Notes under the pieces: generated by a model | Told to the model about the DNA's origin: nothing | Seen by the model: only the letters and a program-made list of their open reading frames with translations | The model's database searches: none | Translations under genes and position numbers: made by a program | Part shown: piece by piece, positions 24,201-32,604 of the stretch | How positions within the stretch are numbered: position 1 is the stretch's first letter | How the letters are laid out: each line of letters starts with the position of its first letter | Assembly: GCA_036365145.1 (NCBI GenBank) | Contig: JAEOAD010000040.1 | Location: 12,712,501 to 12,776,500, forward strand | DNA length: 64,000 nt | Source: Orientallactaga sibirica | Taxonomy: Eukaryota > Chordata > Mammalia > Rodentia > Dipodidae | Reading direction: 5' to 3'

Positions 24201-24518
24201 CACACGTAAATAAATACGAAAGTATAGAGGAGAATAGTTTGTAATAGTTTACTGTTGAAGCTTTTTTTTTTCCTTTCCAGAAGAAGTTCATGACCTTTTT
24301 ATTTCTCCCTCTTTCCCCTTGTAGGAGCAAACAGTGTTGTGTATTTGTCAGTAGAAGGATTGGTTTCATCTGTACAAGAAGAGATAAAATTTAAGAAACA
24401 GAAAATGAAAACAAATGACATAATTCAAGAGAATGGCAATGGTGTGGGATGTTTTGAAAAGACTGGTCATTGTACTGCTTGTCTCACTGGAAAATACCCC
24501 GTGGAACTTGACTGGTAG
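6538..24518 (+). CDS. PPAT: PPAT, amidophosphoribosyltransferase (coding exons 2-11; exon 1 lies left of the window)
   Basis: The enzyme makes 5-phosphoribosylamine from PRPP and glutamine, the committed step of de novo purine synthesis in the cytosol. Ten exons (6538-6604, 7879-8085, 11771-11883, 11981-12126, 13169-13241, 14130-14281, 14882-15009, 20018-20239, 21618-21738, 24325-24518) join in frame to 473 codons after a split arginine codon. With the 42-residue human exon 1 this would give about 516 residues, against 517 in human. Visible landmarks are [11 protein letters not shown] and HNGELINA of the class II glutaminase domain, the PRPP loop [10 protein letters not shown], and cysteines fitting the Fe-S ligands ([22 protein letters not shown]). 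The catalytic cysteine and propeptide are on the missing exon. In human the partner gene PAICS is divergent from PPAT beyond exon 1, so it should lie further left. Human comparison is from memory. Confidence 0.97.
7090..7650. repeat. SINE trio in PPAT intron 2
   Basis: An antisense B1 with a T tract at 7090-7255, an antisense B2-like at 7260-7472 and a sense B1 at 7505-7650 lie end to end. Confidence 0.85.
7879..8085 (+). CDS. PPAT: PPAT exon 3
   Basis: Sixty-nine whole codons run from GMGLVNHVF to ARLRKK, between the acceptor CTCAAG and the donor GTAAGT. It carries the glutaminase motifs [11 protein letters not shown] and [10 protein letters not shown], which shape the glutamine pocket and oxyanion hole in Ntn amidotransferases. 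Confidence 0.97.
8140..8430 (-). repeat. B3-like SINE, antisense
   Basis: GCGGAGGCCAGAGGAGGAGG at the left and a GAGCCATCTCTCCAGCCC end resemble rodent B3/B2-superfamily copies read backwards. It sits just after PPAT exon 3. Confidence 0.6.
8805..9168 (-). repeat. Antisense B2-like and B1 pair
   Basis: A B2-like element is at 8815-9016, preceded by a short TTTG run. It is joined directly to an antisense B1 at 9017-9168. Confidence 0.85.
9845..9990 (+). repeat. B1 SINE
   Basis: It begins GGCCCCATGTAGTGGTGCAC and contains CACCTTTAATCCCAGCACTT. The rest of 9170-9840 holds nothing I can name. Confidence 0.8.
10115..10848. repeat. ID-like, three antisense B2-like SINEs, (TG)n
   Basis: A diverged ID-like head read backwards is at 10115-10195. 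Antisense B2-like copies are at 10205-10375, 10395-10605 and 10645-10813. A TG run covers 10814-10848. Confidence 0.75.
11110..11690 (-). repeat. B1 fragment and B2-like SINE
   Basis: A diverged antisense B1 piece lies at about 11120-11200. An antisense B2-like copy at 11500-11690 ends about 80 bases before PPAT exon 4. Between them is AT-rich sequence with no visible gene. Confidence 0.65.
11771..11883 (+). CDS. PPAT: PPAT exon 4
   Basis: It reads [20 protein letters not shown] to DTPDWVA and ends with AG of a split arginine codon. The acceptor is TTTGTAG and the donor GTAATC. SDSEMI is the conserved glutaminase-domain segment. Confidence 0.96.
11981..12126 (+). CDS. PPAT: PPAT exon 5
   Basis: It reads [20 protein letters not shown] to PVSDINDK. 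The acceptor is AACTCAG, only 97 bases after exon 4. The donor GTACTA is weak (no G at +5), but both flanking exons fit the phase only at this site. The codon at 12072-12074 gives alanine in DPYGARPL, where I recall asparagine in human (about residue 203). Confidence 0.95.
12185..12800 (-). repeat. B3-like and B2-like SINEs, antisense
   Basis: A B3-like element is at 12190-12495 (GCAGAGGCCAGAGGAGTAC at the left, AAGCCATCTATTTAGCCC at the right). An antisense B2-like copy is at 12595-12800. Confidence 0.7.
12905..13128 (+). repeat. B2-like SINE with long (ATAA)n tail
   Basis: A diverged sense copy starts GGGTTAGGAGATGGTTCAG and ends in twelve ATAA-type units at 13081-13128, about 40 bases before PPAT exon 6. 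Confidence 0.75.
13169..13241 (+). CDS. PPAT: PPAT exon 6
   Basis: A 73-base exon reads (E)[19 protein letters not shown] to SIGA, then a split arginine. It has the acceptor TTAACAG and the donor GTAAGT. A shorter B2-like SINE with a long ATAA tail ends only about 40 bases upstream. Confidence 0.95.
13300..13735 (+). repeat. Three B1-type SINEs in PPAT intron 6
   Basis: Two diverged copies lie at about 13306-13400 and 13425-13570 and a clear copy at 13588-13735. Confidence 0.65.
14130..14281 (+). CDS. PPAT: PPAT exon 7
   Basis: It reads [20 protein letters not shown] to [10 protein letters not shown], with the acceptor TTTCCAAG and the donor GTAAGT. The cysteine in [11 protein letters not shown] fits the first Fe-S ligand position (Cys280 in human numbering as I recall it). 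Confidence 0.96.
14540..14720 (+). repeat. B1 SINE with A-rich tail
   Basis: It is near-complete, from TTAGCTGGGCGTGGTGGCGC to an AAAAGAAAAG tail. Confidence 0.88.
14882..15009 (+). CDS. PPAT: PPAT exon 8
   Basis: It reads (E)[19 protein letters not shown] to PAALGYAGK, ending on a codon boundary. The acceptor is ACACTAG and the donor GTATTT. This is the entry into the phosphoribosyltransferase domain. The following intron is about 5 kb. Confidence 0.96.
15035..15955. repeat. SINE cluster in PPAT intron 8
   Basis: B1 on + at 15035-15195, B1 on - with a long T tract at 15378-15545, B1 on + at 15738-15890, and a short B2-like head on + at about 15912-15955. A CT-rich stretch lies at 15640-15710. 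Confidence 0.8.
16025..16140 (-). repeat. L1 3'-end fragment
   Basis: The stretch ATTGACAACTTCCATAATTA and following is the L1 3' UTR end read backwards, longer here than at 2800. Confidence 0.65.
16220..17010 (+). repeat. B2-like, B1, B2-like series
   Basis: A sense B2-like copy at 16220-16432 carries a full AAATAAATAA tail. A sense B1 is at 16645-16785. A second B2-like copy is at 16818-17008. Confidence 0.85.
17495..17640 (-). repeat. Diverged antisense B1-type SINE
   Basis: A T tract, then CCCAGGCTGGCCTCAAACAC and GAGCCACCACACCAGC, mark an old B1-like copy. I see nothing named at 17020-17490. Confidence 0.6.
17650..18110. other. PPAT intron 8, non-repeat stretch
   Basis: Several overlapping frames of up to 110 codons exist on both strands, but none shows a domain or a splice context. 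I make no gene call. Confidence 0.4.
18120..18660 (+). repeat. Three B1-type SINEs
   Basis: A diverged copy lies at 18125-18245 and clear copies at 18275-18395 and 18505-18660, the last with a 20-base A tail. Confidence 0.8.
19060..19430 (-). mobile_element. Old MaLR-type LTR relic
   Basis: CTGGGTAACTTCTCAAAGTT, CACAGTTCTGGAAATTCAG, TGCTCTTATAAGA and CCCATGAGAACTACC follow the order of a mammalian MaLR (MST/MLT1) solo LTR read backwards. A T tract at 19270-19290 interrupts it. It is non-coding. Confidence 0.6.
19526..19725 (-). repeat. (TTTG)n and antisense B1
   Basis: About eleven TTTG units at 19528-19569 lead into an antisense B1 that ends GTGCCACCACAGCC. Confidence 0.85.
20018..20239 (+). 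CDS. PPAT: PPAT exon 9 (PRPP-binding loop)
   Basis: Seventy-four whole codons run from [19 protein letters not shown] to LLKESGAKE. It contains [13 protein letters not shown], the signature PRPP-binding loop of type I phosphoribosyltransferases. The acceptor is CCGTCAG and the donor GTAAGC. Confidence 0.97.
20515..21360. repeat. B1 SINEs in PPAT intron 9 with (AAAT)n
   Basis: An antisense B1 with TTTTA repeats is at 20517-20687. A sense B1 at 21025-21155 has an AATA run at 21157-21205. A second sense B1 lies at 21215-21350. AT-rich unique sequence fills 20690-21020. Confidence 0.82.
21618..21738 (+). CDS. PPAT: PPAT exon 10
   Basis: It reads [20 protein letters not shown] to EFDHLAEYL plus one base of a split glycine codon. 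The acceptor is TTCTAAG and the donor GTAGGT. The cysteine in YPCFMG fits the second Fe-S ligand. Confidence 0.96.
21760..22185. repeat. T tract and sense B1 in PPAT intron 10
   Basis: A 25-base T tract lies just after the exon 10 donor. A clear sense B1 is at 22022-22165. The AT-rich DNA between them is unremarkable. Confidence 0.7.
22370..22490 (+). repeat. L1 3'-end fragment, sense
   Basis: GGGGGAGGGATGTGATGGAG, ATAACATGCGATATTGTC and TACAATTAAAGAGG, then an A-rich end, match a rodent L1 3' terminus. Confidence 0.6.
22482..22826 (-). CDS. Unrecognised 114-codon frame in PPAT intron 10
   Basis: The minus-strand frame is balanced in composition and CG-richer than the intron around it, with stretches such as [18 protein letters not shown] and [17 protein letters not shown]. 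It begins right after the sense L1 end. I do not recognise a family. It may be a retrocopied exon piece, L1-carried flanking DNA, or chance. No splice sites were settled. Confidence 0.25.
   Translation of the reverse strand: MFLSLLTEYLILITMEGVHSDLFSRVRFTLQGWLWHSRKAQVMVITGRKQMLVSVGSKLTQIDTVTSALYPSVRAYRADTETVLSFCRFYLQPQGERQQEVDTGRGSQCFFVSF
22930..23518. repeat. B2-like pair and antisense B1
   Basis: A sense B2-like copy at 22930-23125 faces an antisense B2-like copy at 23145-23343. An antisense B1 follows at 23365-23518. Confidence 0.87.
23800..24215. repeat. ID-like, B1-like and B2-like SINEs
   Basis: An antisense ID-like head lies at 23805-23880 and a diverged antisense B1 at 23905-24020. 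A T tract is at 24019-24042. A sense B2-like copy at 24052-24215 ends about 110 bases before PPAT exon 11. Confidence 0.65.
24325..24518 (+). CDS. PPAT: PPAT exon 11 and stop codon
   Basis: It reads (G)[19 protein letters not shown] and ends in [16 protein letters not shown], with TAG at 24516-24518. The two cysteines of CTAC fit the last pair of Fe-S ligands. The stretch around NDIIQENG looks one residue shorter than my memory of human. Confidence 0.96.
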
Positions 24519-26260
24519 CTGGTTGGCACTGATATGTTGCTTCAAGAAAGTTGACCAAGAAGTAGTTAAGCATTGTCTCTTCACGCAGTTGTCAGAGATT
24601 AAAATACCACGTGCTTGTGTTTACCTTTGTAATTGAGATTTTTCTGAAGAAAGTACCAAAGTGCTGTCATTGAACCATGCTAATCGTGTGTAATGCAAGT
24701 GCGATTCTTTCTGTGAACTTCTTCATCTAGACGGGGCATTCGCCACGCCCGTGCTCAGAGGGTTTGCAAGAGTTCACACTGTGGAGGTGTGATGCCTGTA
24801 GACGGGTGAGCTAAATATAATGTGTCATGAACAATTCATGTTGCCCATAATCTTCCTGATCTTGTATGTGTTCCTTCCCCACCTGGTGATGCTGGGTCAA
24901 TAGAAGAAACCCTTTTCCAAGCTGGAGAATGCCAAGTTCAAGGCCAGTCTGGGCTACCCTGCCTTAAAAGTATCTTTCTGTGCCTCAGTATGCAGTGAGA
25001 TACTTACAGTAATTAATAAACAAGAATAATCTAAAAAAAAAGTGTCATGATTTTGGTTGTTAGAGTCATCATTTTACTCCTGAATTGTAAGATAGTGCAT
25101 GTTCATTAGCTCCTAAGTAGCTAATGGAAATTAGTTAACAATTGCAATGACATTATGACAGAGGGAAATGTACAGGTTGGCAGGTCTTTGCTGTCTCTTT
25201 GAGATGTGCCAGCATGAGTGTACAAATGTGGGCAATGATACTGAGTTCCCTTCACAGTATAAACCCACCAAGTAGCTTAGTACATTGAAATTTTTAAAAT
25301 AAATTCACGAAACTTTGTTTAATTTGATTAAATTTATGCTTTTTACATTGAGTGCTTGGCCATTTACAGTCATATATTTGTATATGCATACATATTGAAA
25401 TTACGTGGTCAAATAGAAACACAGTTGCGGCCAATTGTGCTTAAAGATCCAAGAAGAGAGCTACTTTTTGGAATTAGAATGCCTGTGTCTAAAAGCGAAC
25501 TTAATAATTACTTTTTTGTACTTTGTTTTATTAGGCTCTAATAAATTAATTTTTTGAAAAAAATATGTTTACAAGATTGAGGTGATTTGCCTACGAACTC
25601 CTGTTTATGTGAGATTTTTAACGTGTCAGAATGTTTGTGTCTATGATCTTGTTGCAACAGTTGGCTATTTATAGTTTTCAAACCCGTTTAGAAGTCTAAT
25701 ATACTAACACCTGGAATTGCTCCTGTGCGTTTAGTGGATGGTCTCATGTGTGACATGGTGCAGGTCAGTACATGCTGCTGGGACCTGAAGCATGTATGAC
25801 AGAGGCTCCGATGAGCTGGTGGCACAGGCAAGCTGGCATTTCAAAGCCCAGGGACCACTTTGGTGGGATCAGCCGCTTGTGGTAAATACATTTCCTATGG
25901 TTGAAAGACCTGTGTGGGGCAGTTTTGAAATGGCCACATTTAAATTTTAAAAAGAGACTCAGGGAAGGTATTAAGCCAGAATCTTCGTTTGACTTCTGTG
26001 TTTTCTGTAGTTTTTGTTTTATTTGAGTACTTTTATAAAGGAAAATAATACTGTGATCATTTGGTAATTGTACAGATTTCTTAATTATTTCTCCACCATG
26101 ACCTTTTTTTTTCAAGTTTCTGAAGTATTAATTAAATTAACTTTTTTTCAGTTTTAAGTTTCAGTTTCAAGTGTTGTTTATCTGCTTTAAATGTATTAGT
26201 ACTGTAAACCAAAGACTAGATGAAAAATGTGTTTTCATGAACTAAAAGTAAGCCTCCTTT
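24519..26260 (+). other. PPAT: PPAT 3' UTR and downstream flank
   Basis: This AT-rich stretch is almost free of SINEs, which fits a long 3' UTR. Possible poly(A) signals AATAAA lie at 25015-25020 and 25540-25545. A short B1-like scrap sits at about 24917-24970. The true end cannot be fixed from sequence alone. Confidence 0.55.
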
Positions 26261-26269
26261 TTTGGTTAC

Positions 26270-27220
26270 CTCTCTGTGATCTCTTGGTGACAAATACATA
26301 CAACAGTATATTTACATGTGTGCTTTTTGAAAATGGTTGGAAATCAACACGTTCTCATAAGCACCATGAAGACAACATCCAGGCTTCCTCCCTGGCACCA
26401 GCTTAATCAGAGTTTGTGTCTCTGAGGCAGGCAGGCATTGGACTAAACAGGCCGTCTCTTGTGATCCAGGCAAGCCATCTGCTTGGGGTGGAAGGAAGGG
26501 AAGTAATTAGAAAGTGTAGCGGAAGCACTACTACAGAACAAGTTCCCTGGGAACACCGGGTGGGGGTCAACTCTGGGTTTTCAGTGTGGGGGATGTCCTT
26601 CTCAAACCAAAATGAACGTAGGTGAATGGATGGACCAGACCCAGAACACTGTTCAGGGCCAAAGAGAAATAATGAGTGAGCTATGAAATGACACAGGAAA
26701 CTGGTCAAAGGAAGCATTCTCTTCCAGATGCATGACATGGAAAAGGCCAACCAAGGAGACCACAGAAGGCCAGTGGGGGTCAGAGTCTGGGGCCAAGGGC
26801 AGGAGGGAGAACACAGCATTTAGGGTAGGACAAGTGCACCCTGCATGGCACACACGTTGTCTCAAGGGTGCCAAACCAGGGATATCGGAAATGGGGAAGA
26901 TGATGGAATTGGGTGGGGAGCACAGAGGACACATGAAAAATCTATCATTCATTCACTTGTGCTAATAACTCAAAACTACTGTGAAAAAAATCGCATTTTA
27001 AATAATAAAGGTACCAACATCCCGCCTCTTAACAGCAACAAAATCGAAAAAATGTATACATGTCCTTTAAAATTTAGGGGAAAAGTCGCCACACTCATAT
27101 AGCCACATTTAAATCTCTTTCTGTGATTGGTCTATTTTGAGTAGTATTTTACTGTTGTGTCTGTAATGCCTTCCTCTTGGTCTCAAACACAACCCTAGTG
27201 GGTTCCTACAAAGGAAACTG
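26270..27220. other. Intergenic stretch between PPAT and AASDH
   Basis: There are no SINEs and no recognised gene. Frames of 138 codons (-, 26403-26819) and 99 codons (-, 26653-26952) carry no domain. An old unrecognised repeat is possible. Confidence 0.4.
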
Positions 27221-27221
27221 T

Positions 27222-27385
27222 ATGTCCTTTTTTTTTTTTTTTTTTGAAGCAGGTTCTCACTCTAGCCCAGGCTAACCTTAAATCCACTCTGTAGTCTCAG
27301 CCTGGCCTCAAACTCACATGATCCTCCTCCCTCCTTCCCAAGTGCTGCTATATTAAAGGCGCGCGCAACAACACCTAGCTTTTGT
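27222..27385 (-). repeat. Antisense B1
   Basis: A T tract, then TTCTCACTCTAGCCCAGGCT and a GGCGCGCGCAACAACACC end, show a mildly diverged B1. Confidence 0.8.
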
Positions 27386-27644
27386 AAGCTTGTTCTTAAA
27401 AGTCTAAGTGAATCCCCAGGCCTCTTTGAAGTCTTTCTCCCCATTTTCGGGATTTGTTGGGTCTTGGGAACCAGTTCTTGAACCGTTTTGGAATTTCTTG
27501 CACAATCTACTATGATGTTAGTTTTTTCCCTTTGGCAAAATGGAAAATGATTGCACAAAGAAGACCTCAAGTCCGTTTCATGTACGTCATGGGAAATTGT
27601 TGGCTTGACCCTAATGTGTTGACCTATTGATAGATCTGATAGGT

Positions 27645-27719
27645 GTGATGGTTAATTTTCCATTACAGCAAGGCTGGGCTAGGATGCTCCGTTCTTTGTC
27701 CAATGCTGTGCTCTGAAGG

Positions 27720-27759
<40 letters not shown>

Positions 27760-28250
27760 CGTGATTGGCATTGAAATCAGTGGGTCTTTGAGTAAAGTAG
27801 ATTGACCTGCATAATGTGGGGAGCCTCCTCCAGTCAGTTGAAGGCCTTAAGAGCAGGTTTCCTAAAGAAAAGAGCCTAGGGCTGGAGCGATGGCTTAGCA
27901 GTTAAGGCACTTGCCTGCAAAGCCAAAGGACCCAGGTTTGATTTACCCAGGACCCACGTAAGCCAGATGCACAAGGGGGCACTCACATCTGGAGTTTGTT
28001 TGGAGTGGAAGCCCAGGCGTGCCCATTCTCTCTCTCTCTCTCTCAAATAAATAAATAAAATATAACATTTACAAAAAAGAGCCTAAAAGCTGCAACATAG
28101 AGACCATACTGGATATCCTGCATGTCTAGTCTGCTAGCCTGTAGAGCTACAAATTCAACTGTTTATAAACTTCCAGCCTGCTGACTATCCCAAGTAAGTT
28201 GCAGACTTGTCAGACCTCAATCATAAGTCAATCAGCAAGGGTGAGTGGAA
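27645..28250 (+). mobile_element. ERVL MLT2-like solo LTR relic, interrupted
   Basis: GTGATGGTTAATTTTCCATT, TTGAGTAAAGTAGATTGACC, ATAATGTGGGGAGCCTCC and CAGTTGAAGGCCTTAA follow the order of an MLT2-type LTR as I remember it. A 35-base T tract (27721-27755) and a sense B2-like SINE (27878-28066) sit inside it. Only non-coding LTR sequence is present. Confidence 0.6.
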
Positions 28251-28276
28251 TGGAACAGAGTAGAAAGATATTGGAG

Positions 28277-28795
28277 AGGGGCTGGAGAGATGGCTTAGCG
28301 GTTAAGCGCTTGCTGTGAAGCCTAAGCACCCCAGTTCGAAGCCTGATTCCCCAGTACCCACGTAAGCCAGATGCACAAGGTGGTGCACCCGTCTGGAGGC
28401 CTGGTGTGTCTATTCTCTTTCTCTGCCTATCTGTCACTCAAATAAATAAAACATAAATAAAATATCTTTTTGATATTGGAGACATGGCTCAGCAGTTAAG
28501 GCGCTTAATGCAAAACCCAAGGCCCAGGTTTGATTCCCAAGTACCCACATGCATGCATGTGGAGTTTGTTTGCAGTGGCTGGAGGCCCTGGTGCGCCCAT
28601 TACCTCTCCCCCTATCTGCTTGCAAATAAATAAATTTTTAAATAAAGACAGGCACTTGCTTGCAAAGCATAAGGACCAAGGTTAAATTTCCCAGTGTCCA
28701 TGTAAACCAGATGCACAAGGTGGCACATGCATCTGGAGTTCATTTGTAGTGGGTGGAGGCCCTGGCATGCCCATTTTCTACCTTTTTCTCCCTCT
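28277..28795 (+). repeat. Three sense B2-like SINEs
   Basis: Copies lie at 28277-28465, 28472-28640 and 28645-28795, progressively more truncated at the head. Two end in AAATAAATAA tails. Confidence 0.82.
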
Positions 28796-28849
28796 TTCAC
28801 AGGTCCATGCAGATAGAGAAAAGCAACCACCACCAACACAAGCAAACAC

Positions 28850-29030
28850 ATTCCAGGAACCCTCGGCTGAGTTCAAGCACTCTGCATATCTTTAGACTGG
28901 AATTCCAAATTCATCCCCACACCTTAGGATCTGCTCACAGTGACACCTCCAGCCATGCAGCTGGAAATCCAAGCTTTAAAAACTGAATCTATTGGGGGAC
29001 ATTATTCAAACTACCACAAAGGAGTTAAAC
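28850..29030. mobile_element. Possible MaLR LTR piece
   Basis: CTGGAATTCCAAATTCATCC and GGGGGACATTATTCAAACTA resemble the 3' part of MaLR LTRs read backwards. It is short and diverged. Confidence 0.4.
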
Positions 29031-29089
29031 ACTTTGACTACCTTTCCATTGCCCAGCCCAGTTTTGAAGCTGATTTAAAAATATATATA

Positions 29090-29768
29090 TTATATATATT
29101 TATTATTTGGAAGCAGAGAGAGAAAGAGAATGGGTGTTCCAGGGCCGCCTGCCACTGCAAATGAACTCCAGAAGCACAGAGTGGTGTGTCCCTTAACCAT
29201 TGAGCCATCTTTCCAGCCCTGCTTGTTTTTTGTTTAATGTTTTTAAAAATATTATTTAACTAATTTTGAGAGACAGAAAGAGGCAGATAGAGCCTCCAGC
29301 CACTGCAAGTGAACTCCAGACACATGCCCCCTTGTGTAGCTGGCTAATGTGGGTCCTGGGTAATCAAACCTGGGTCCTTTGGCCTTGCAGGCAAACACCT
29401 TAACTGTTAAGCCATCTCTTCAACCCTAATGTTTTTATTTATTTGCAAGAGAGAGAGAATGAATGGGTGCACCATGTCCTCTTGCCACTGTAAACAAACT
29501 CCACATGCATGGAACACTTTGTACATCTGGATTTATGTGGATACTGGGGAATTAAACCTGGGCTGTTAAGCTATGCAAGTAAGCTCCTTTAACCAGCCTG
29601 CTCCAGCCCTTGATTGTTCTTTTTTTTTTTTTTTCCGGTTTTCTGAGGTAGTTCAGGCTGACCTGGAATTTACTATGTAGTCTCAGAGTGGCCTCGAACT
29701 CACAGCGATCCTCCTACCTCTGCCTCCCGAGTGCTGGGATTAAAGGCATGCCCCACCATGCCCGGCTC
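29090..29768 (-). repeat. Three antisense B2-like SINEs and a B1
   Basis: B2-like copies lie at about 29095-29220, 29240-29428 and 29430-29610. An antisense B1 is at 29625-29768. Confidence 0.82.
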
Positions 29769-29989
29769 CTTGATTGTTCTTAAGGAGAGTAAAATAAGCA
29801 TTTTTGTAGTGGATAACACCAGATTTTCAAAAATTTGTCCAAGAGAGATAGAGTGTACAGATATGCACAGATAACCAAGGATTGATAAACATACTAGGAA
29901 ACCTAACATGAAAGAGAAGGCCTGACATGAGTACAAGAAAAACAACCCAGTGAAGGGAAATTGCAAGAGGGGAAGAAAACCCTATGAAG

Positions 29990-30630
29990 ACCAAGTAGAT
30001 TGTTCACGCCTGTAATTCCAGCACTTAAAAGGATCGCTGCTGTGAGTTCGAGGCCAGCTAAAGTAAGACTGCTGCCTCACTTAAAAAACCATTCACGTTG
30101 AAGAGACAGTGCAGCGGTTAAAAGGTGCTAGCTTGCAAGCCTTCCCACCCTGGATTCGATTCCCCAAGCACCCGTGCAAAGCCAAATGCACAAAGTGGTC
30201 CATGCATTTGGGGTCTTTCGCAGCAAGAGACCCTGCCCCCGCCATGTGCAAATAATTTAAAAAAAAAAAAAAAGAATGTCTATGTCTCTATTAAAATGTC
30301 AGCTTCTTTCTAAGAGGGACTTCGTTCAGTCTTTGGTAAGTTCTCAGAAAATGCTGTCTTCTTCACTTCATTCTTGGTAGATATGATTTCCACTTTGTGA
30401 ATGAGAAAAATGCGGCTCAAAAGTTAAGTATGGGGGCGGGGGGTGGAGAGATGGCTTAGCCATTAAGGTGCTTGCCTGCGAAGCTTAAGAACCCAGGTTC
30501 GATTCCCCGGGACCCTGGTAAGCCAGCTGCACAAAGTGGTGCACGTATCTATCTGCAGTTCATCGCAGTGACTGAAGACCCTGTGCTCTCTCTTTCTCTC
30601 TCTCTTTCTCAAATAAATAATTTTTTTAAA
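29990..30630 (+). repeat. B1-like, two B2-like SINEs and a MIR-like scrap
   Basis: A diverged B1 is at 29995-30095 and a B2-like copy at 30095-30275. A possible MIR scrap (GATTTCCACTTTGTGAATGA) is at 30345-30430. A B2-like copy at 30440-30628 ends just before the AASDH CpG island. Confidence 0.7.
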
Positions 30631-30689
30631 GATGTTGCCTTGAGTTTGCAGCAAGCGTGACCAAGTACCGTTCTTTGCAAACCCTGCGC

Positions 30690-31060
30690 AACCATGGACC
30701 AAGCATCTCCACGGACCGCCGCCCGCGCTCACTCCTCCCGCGACGCTGGCGTGACAAGGGAGGTGGTTGGGGGGCCGCTTTACGGCCGCTCTTGCTTTAC
30801 GGCCGCCCAGGTGGGAAGTGTCGGGGACGCGTTGTCGCGTGGAGGTGCGCTCGCGTGGGCTCCTCGGGGATCTGAGTGAGTCTGGAGGACCGCGGTGTGT
30901 GGGAGTTCAAGGCCGGCGAGGCGCAGGCGGGATGGAGCGGGTGTGCGCGGGCGACAGGGCGTGGAGACCTGTGTGACCTCTCGGAGTCTCCTGCCGTCCC
31001 CGTGCACCTGCCCTGCCGCCCAGAGCGGTGTCTGCAAACGCAGTTGCAGGATTGATGTGA
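30690..31060 (+). promoter_or_regulatory. AASDH: CpG-island promoter and untranslated first exon of AASDH
   Basis: This is the only clearly CG-dinucleotide-rich stretch in the window, inside otherwise CpG-poor repeat DNA. It lies 2.5 kb before the AASDH start codon. Candidate first-exon donors are CAG/GTGGGA at 30811 and GTGAGT at 30876. There is no obvious TATA box, as expected for a housekeeping promoter. The transcription start is inferred, not seen. Confidence 0.75.
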
Positions 31061-31196
31061 CGATGCTGGAGGATAGGGGATGGGACCTTCCCGGATTAGA
31101 TTACGTGCCCATCTTGATAGCAAGTAACTCACACTTGAGGTTGCGACCTATGAAACCTGTGTGCCGCGTTCCCCCATATTCTCTCTTCTCCCCCTC

Positions 31197-31199
<3 letters not shown>

Positions 31200-31245
<46 letters not shown>

Positions 31246-31605
31246 TTGCCATCAGAGAGAGAGAATGAGAATGGGCAAATGAACTCGCGACTCACTCATG
31301 TGCCACTCTGTGTATCTGCGTTTACATGGGTACTGGGAATCAAACCCAGGCTTTGCAAGCAAGTGCCTTTAACTGCCGAGCCATGCATTCAGCCACCCCC
31401 TTTTTATTGTTTTTAAAAGGTCCCAAATACGTATGGGCATCAAATAAAGAGATTTTTTAAATAGTATTTTGAGGCAGGGTCTCGCTATAGCCCAAGCTGA
31501 CCTGGAATTCACCATCTAGTCTCAGGCTGGCCTTGAACTCAAGCTATCGTCCTACTTCTGCCTCCTGAGTGCTGGGATTAAAGACATGCACCACCATGCC
31601 CAACT
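31200..31605 (-). repeat. (TTA)n, antisense B2-like and B1
   Basis: A TTA run of about 14 units lies at 31203-31245. An antisense B2-like piece is at 31250-31395 and an antisense B1 at 31465-31605. Confidence 0.8.
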
Positions 31606-31759
31606 TTTTTTTTTTCCTATTTAAAAAAATTAATTGTAAACTTTATGAACATACTACTGCATGTTGGTCATATTATACTCAGTGTTCCCTCTTCCCTAAC
31701 CATCCCACTGAGGCCCTCACTGGGGTTGTCAGTATTCATTGTGGGGTCATGAACACATG

Positions 31760-32055
31760 TACAGTGTTCCTTATTGGAGAGAATATATACTTATTCCAGG
31801 CTGACCTGGAATTCACTCTGTAGTCTCAGGGTGGCCTTGAACTCATGGCAGTCCTACCTCAGCCTCCTGAATGCTGGAATTAAACCACGCCCAGTCAGCA
31901 AAGTAGAGTGTTCTTTATTGGAGAGAATATATACTTAAAATTTGATGACTGAGTTCAGGGCCACCCTGAGACTACAGAGTGAATTCCAGGTCAGCCTGGG
32001 CTAGAGTGAGACCCTACCTTGAAAAAAACCAAAAAAAAAAAAAAATTTTTTTTTT
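31760..32055. repeat. Inverted B1 pair flanked by a repeated 30-base segment
   Basis: An antisense B1 part (31797-31900) and a sense B1 part (31950-32025) face each other. The segment TTATTGGAGAGAATATATAC occurs both at about 31771 and 31917, like a very long target-site duplication around the first B1. Confidence 0.65.
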
Positions 32056-32194
32056 TTTGATGACCAAAAATGAAAATCTGAGATGACTGAATTTTGTCAC
32101 TGGGAATTTGGAAATTAAAAGCAGAAAACAATTATTGTATAGGATATGTGTGGCAAATTATGATTTGTCATGAAGCGGTATTCTATTATTTATT

Positions 32195-32335
32195 TAGTTA
32201 CTGAGATAGGATCTCAGGTATCTCAAGATGGCCCCAAACCCACTGAATTAGTTGAAGATGACCTTGAGCTTCTGATCCTTTTGCCTACACACCCACTAGT
32301 GCTAGAATTACAGGTATGTAGTACCACACCTGTTT
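32195..32335 (-). repeat. Diverged antisense B1-like
   Basis: AGATAGGATCTCAGGTATCT and TGCTAGAATTACAGGTATG keep the B1 layout with many changes. Confidence 0.45.
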
Positions 32336-32604
32336 TTATGTCATTGTTCTTGGCAAAGTTAGCATAGGTATTTGATAAATTCAGAGTTTTGTTAGGTATG
32401 TTTGGTAAAGCTTTTTGAGCACTTATTTTGCTGACACAAAACACAGCACTTACCTCAAGGGGAATAAAATATAATTTATTCTGAAGCACATTTGAGATGG
32501 CCCAGGAACAGACTGAGGTTGTCCCAGATAGCGTGTTCCAATGTGGAAGCAGTTACATGAACTTTTACATATAAAACATCATAGAACATAAGAAAGTCAT
32601 AAAG

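Noticed and set aside
26403..26819. 138-codon minus-strand frame between PPAT and AASDH
   Set aside because: No domain or family is recognised, there is an overlapping second frame, and no splice or promoter context is visible.
30895..31416. 173-codon plus-strand frame across the AASDH CpG island
   Set aside because: GC-rich DNA is naturally poor in stops. The frame runs through an (TTA)n isoleucine tract and an antisense SINE, and has no domain.
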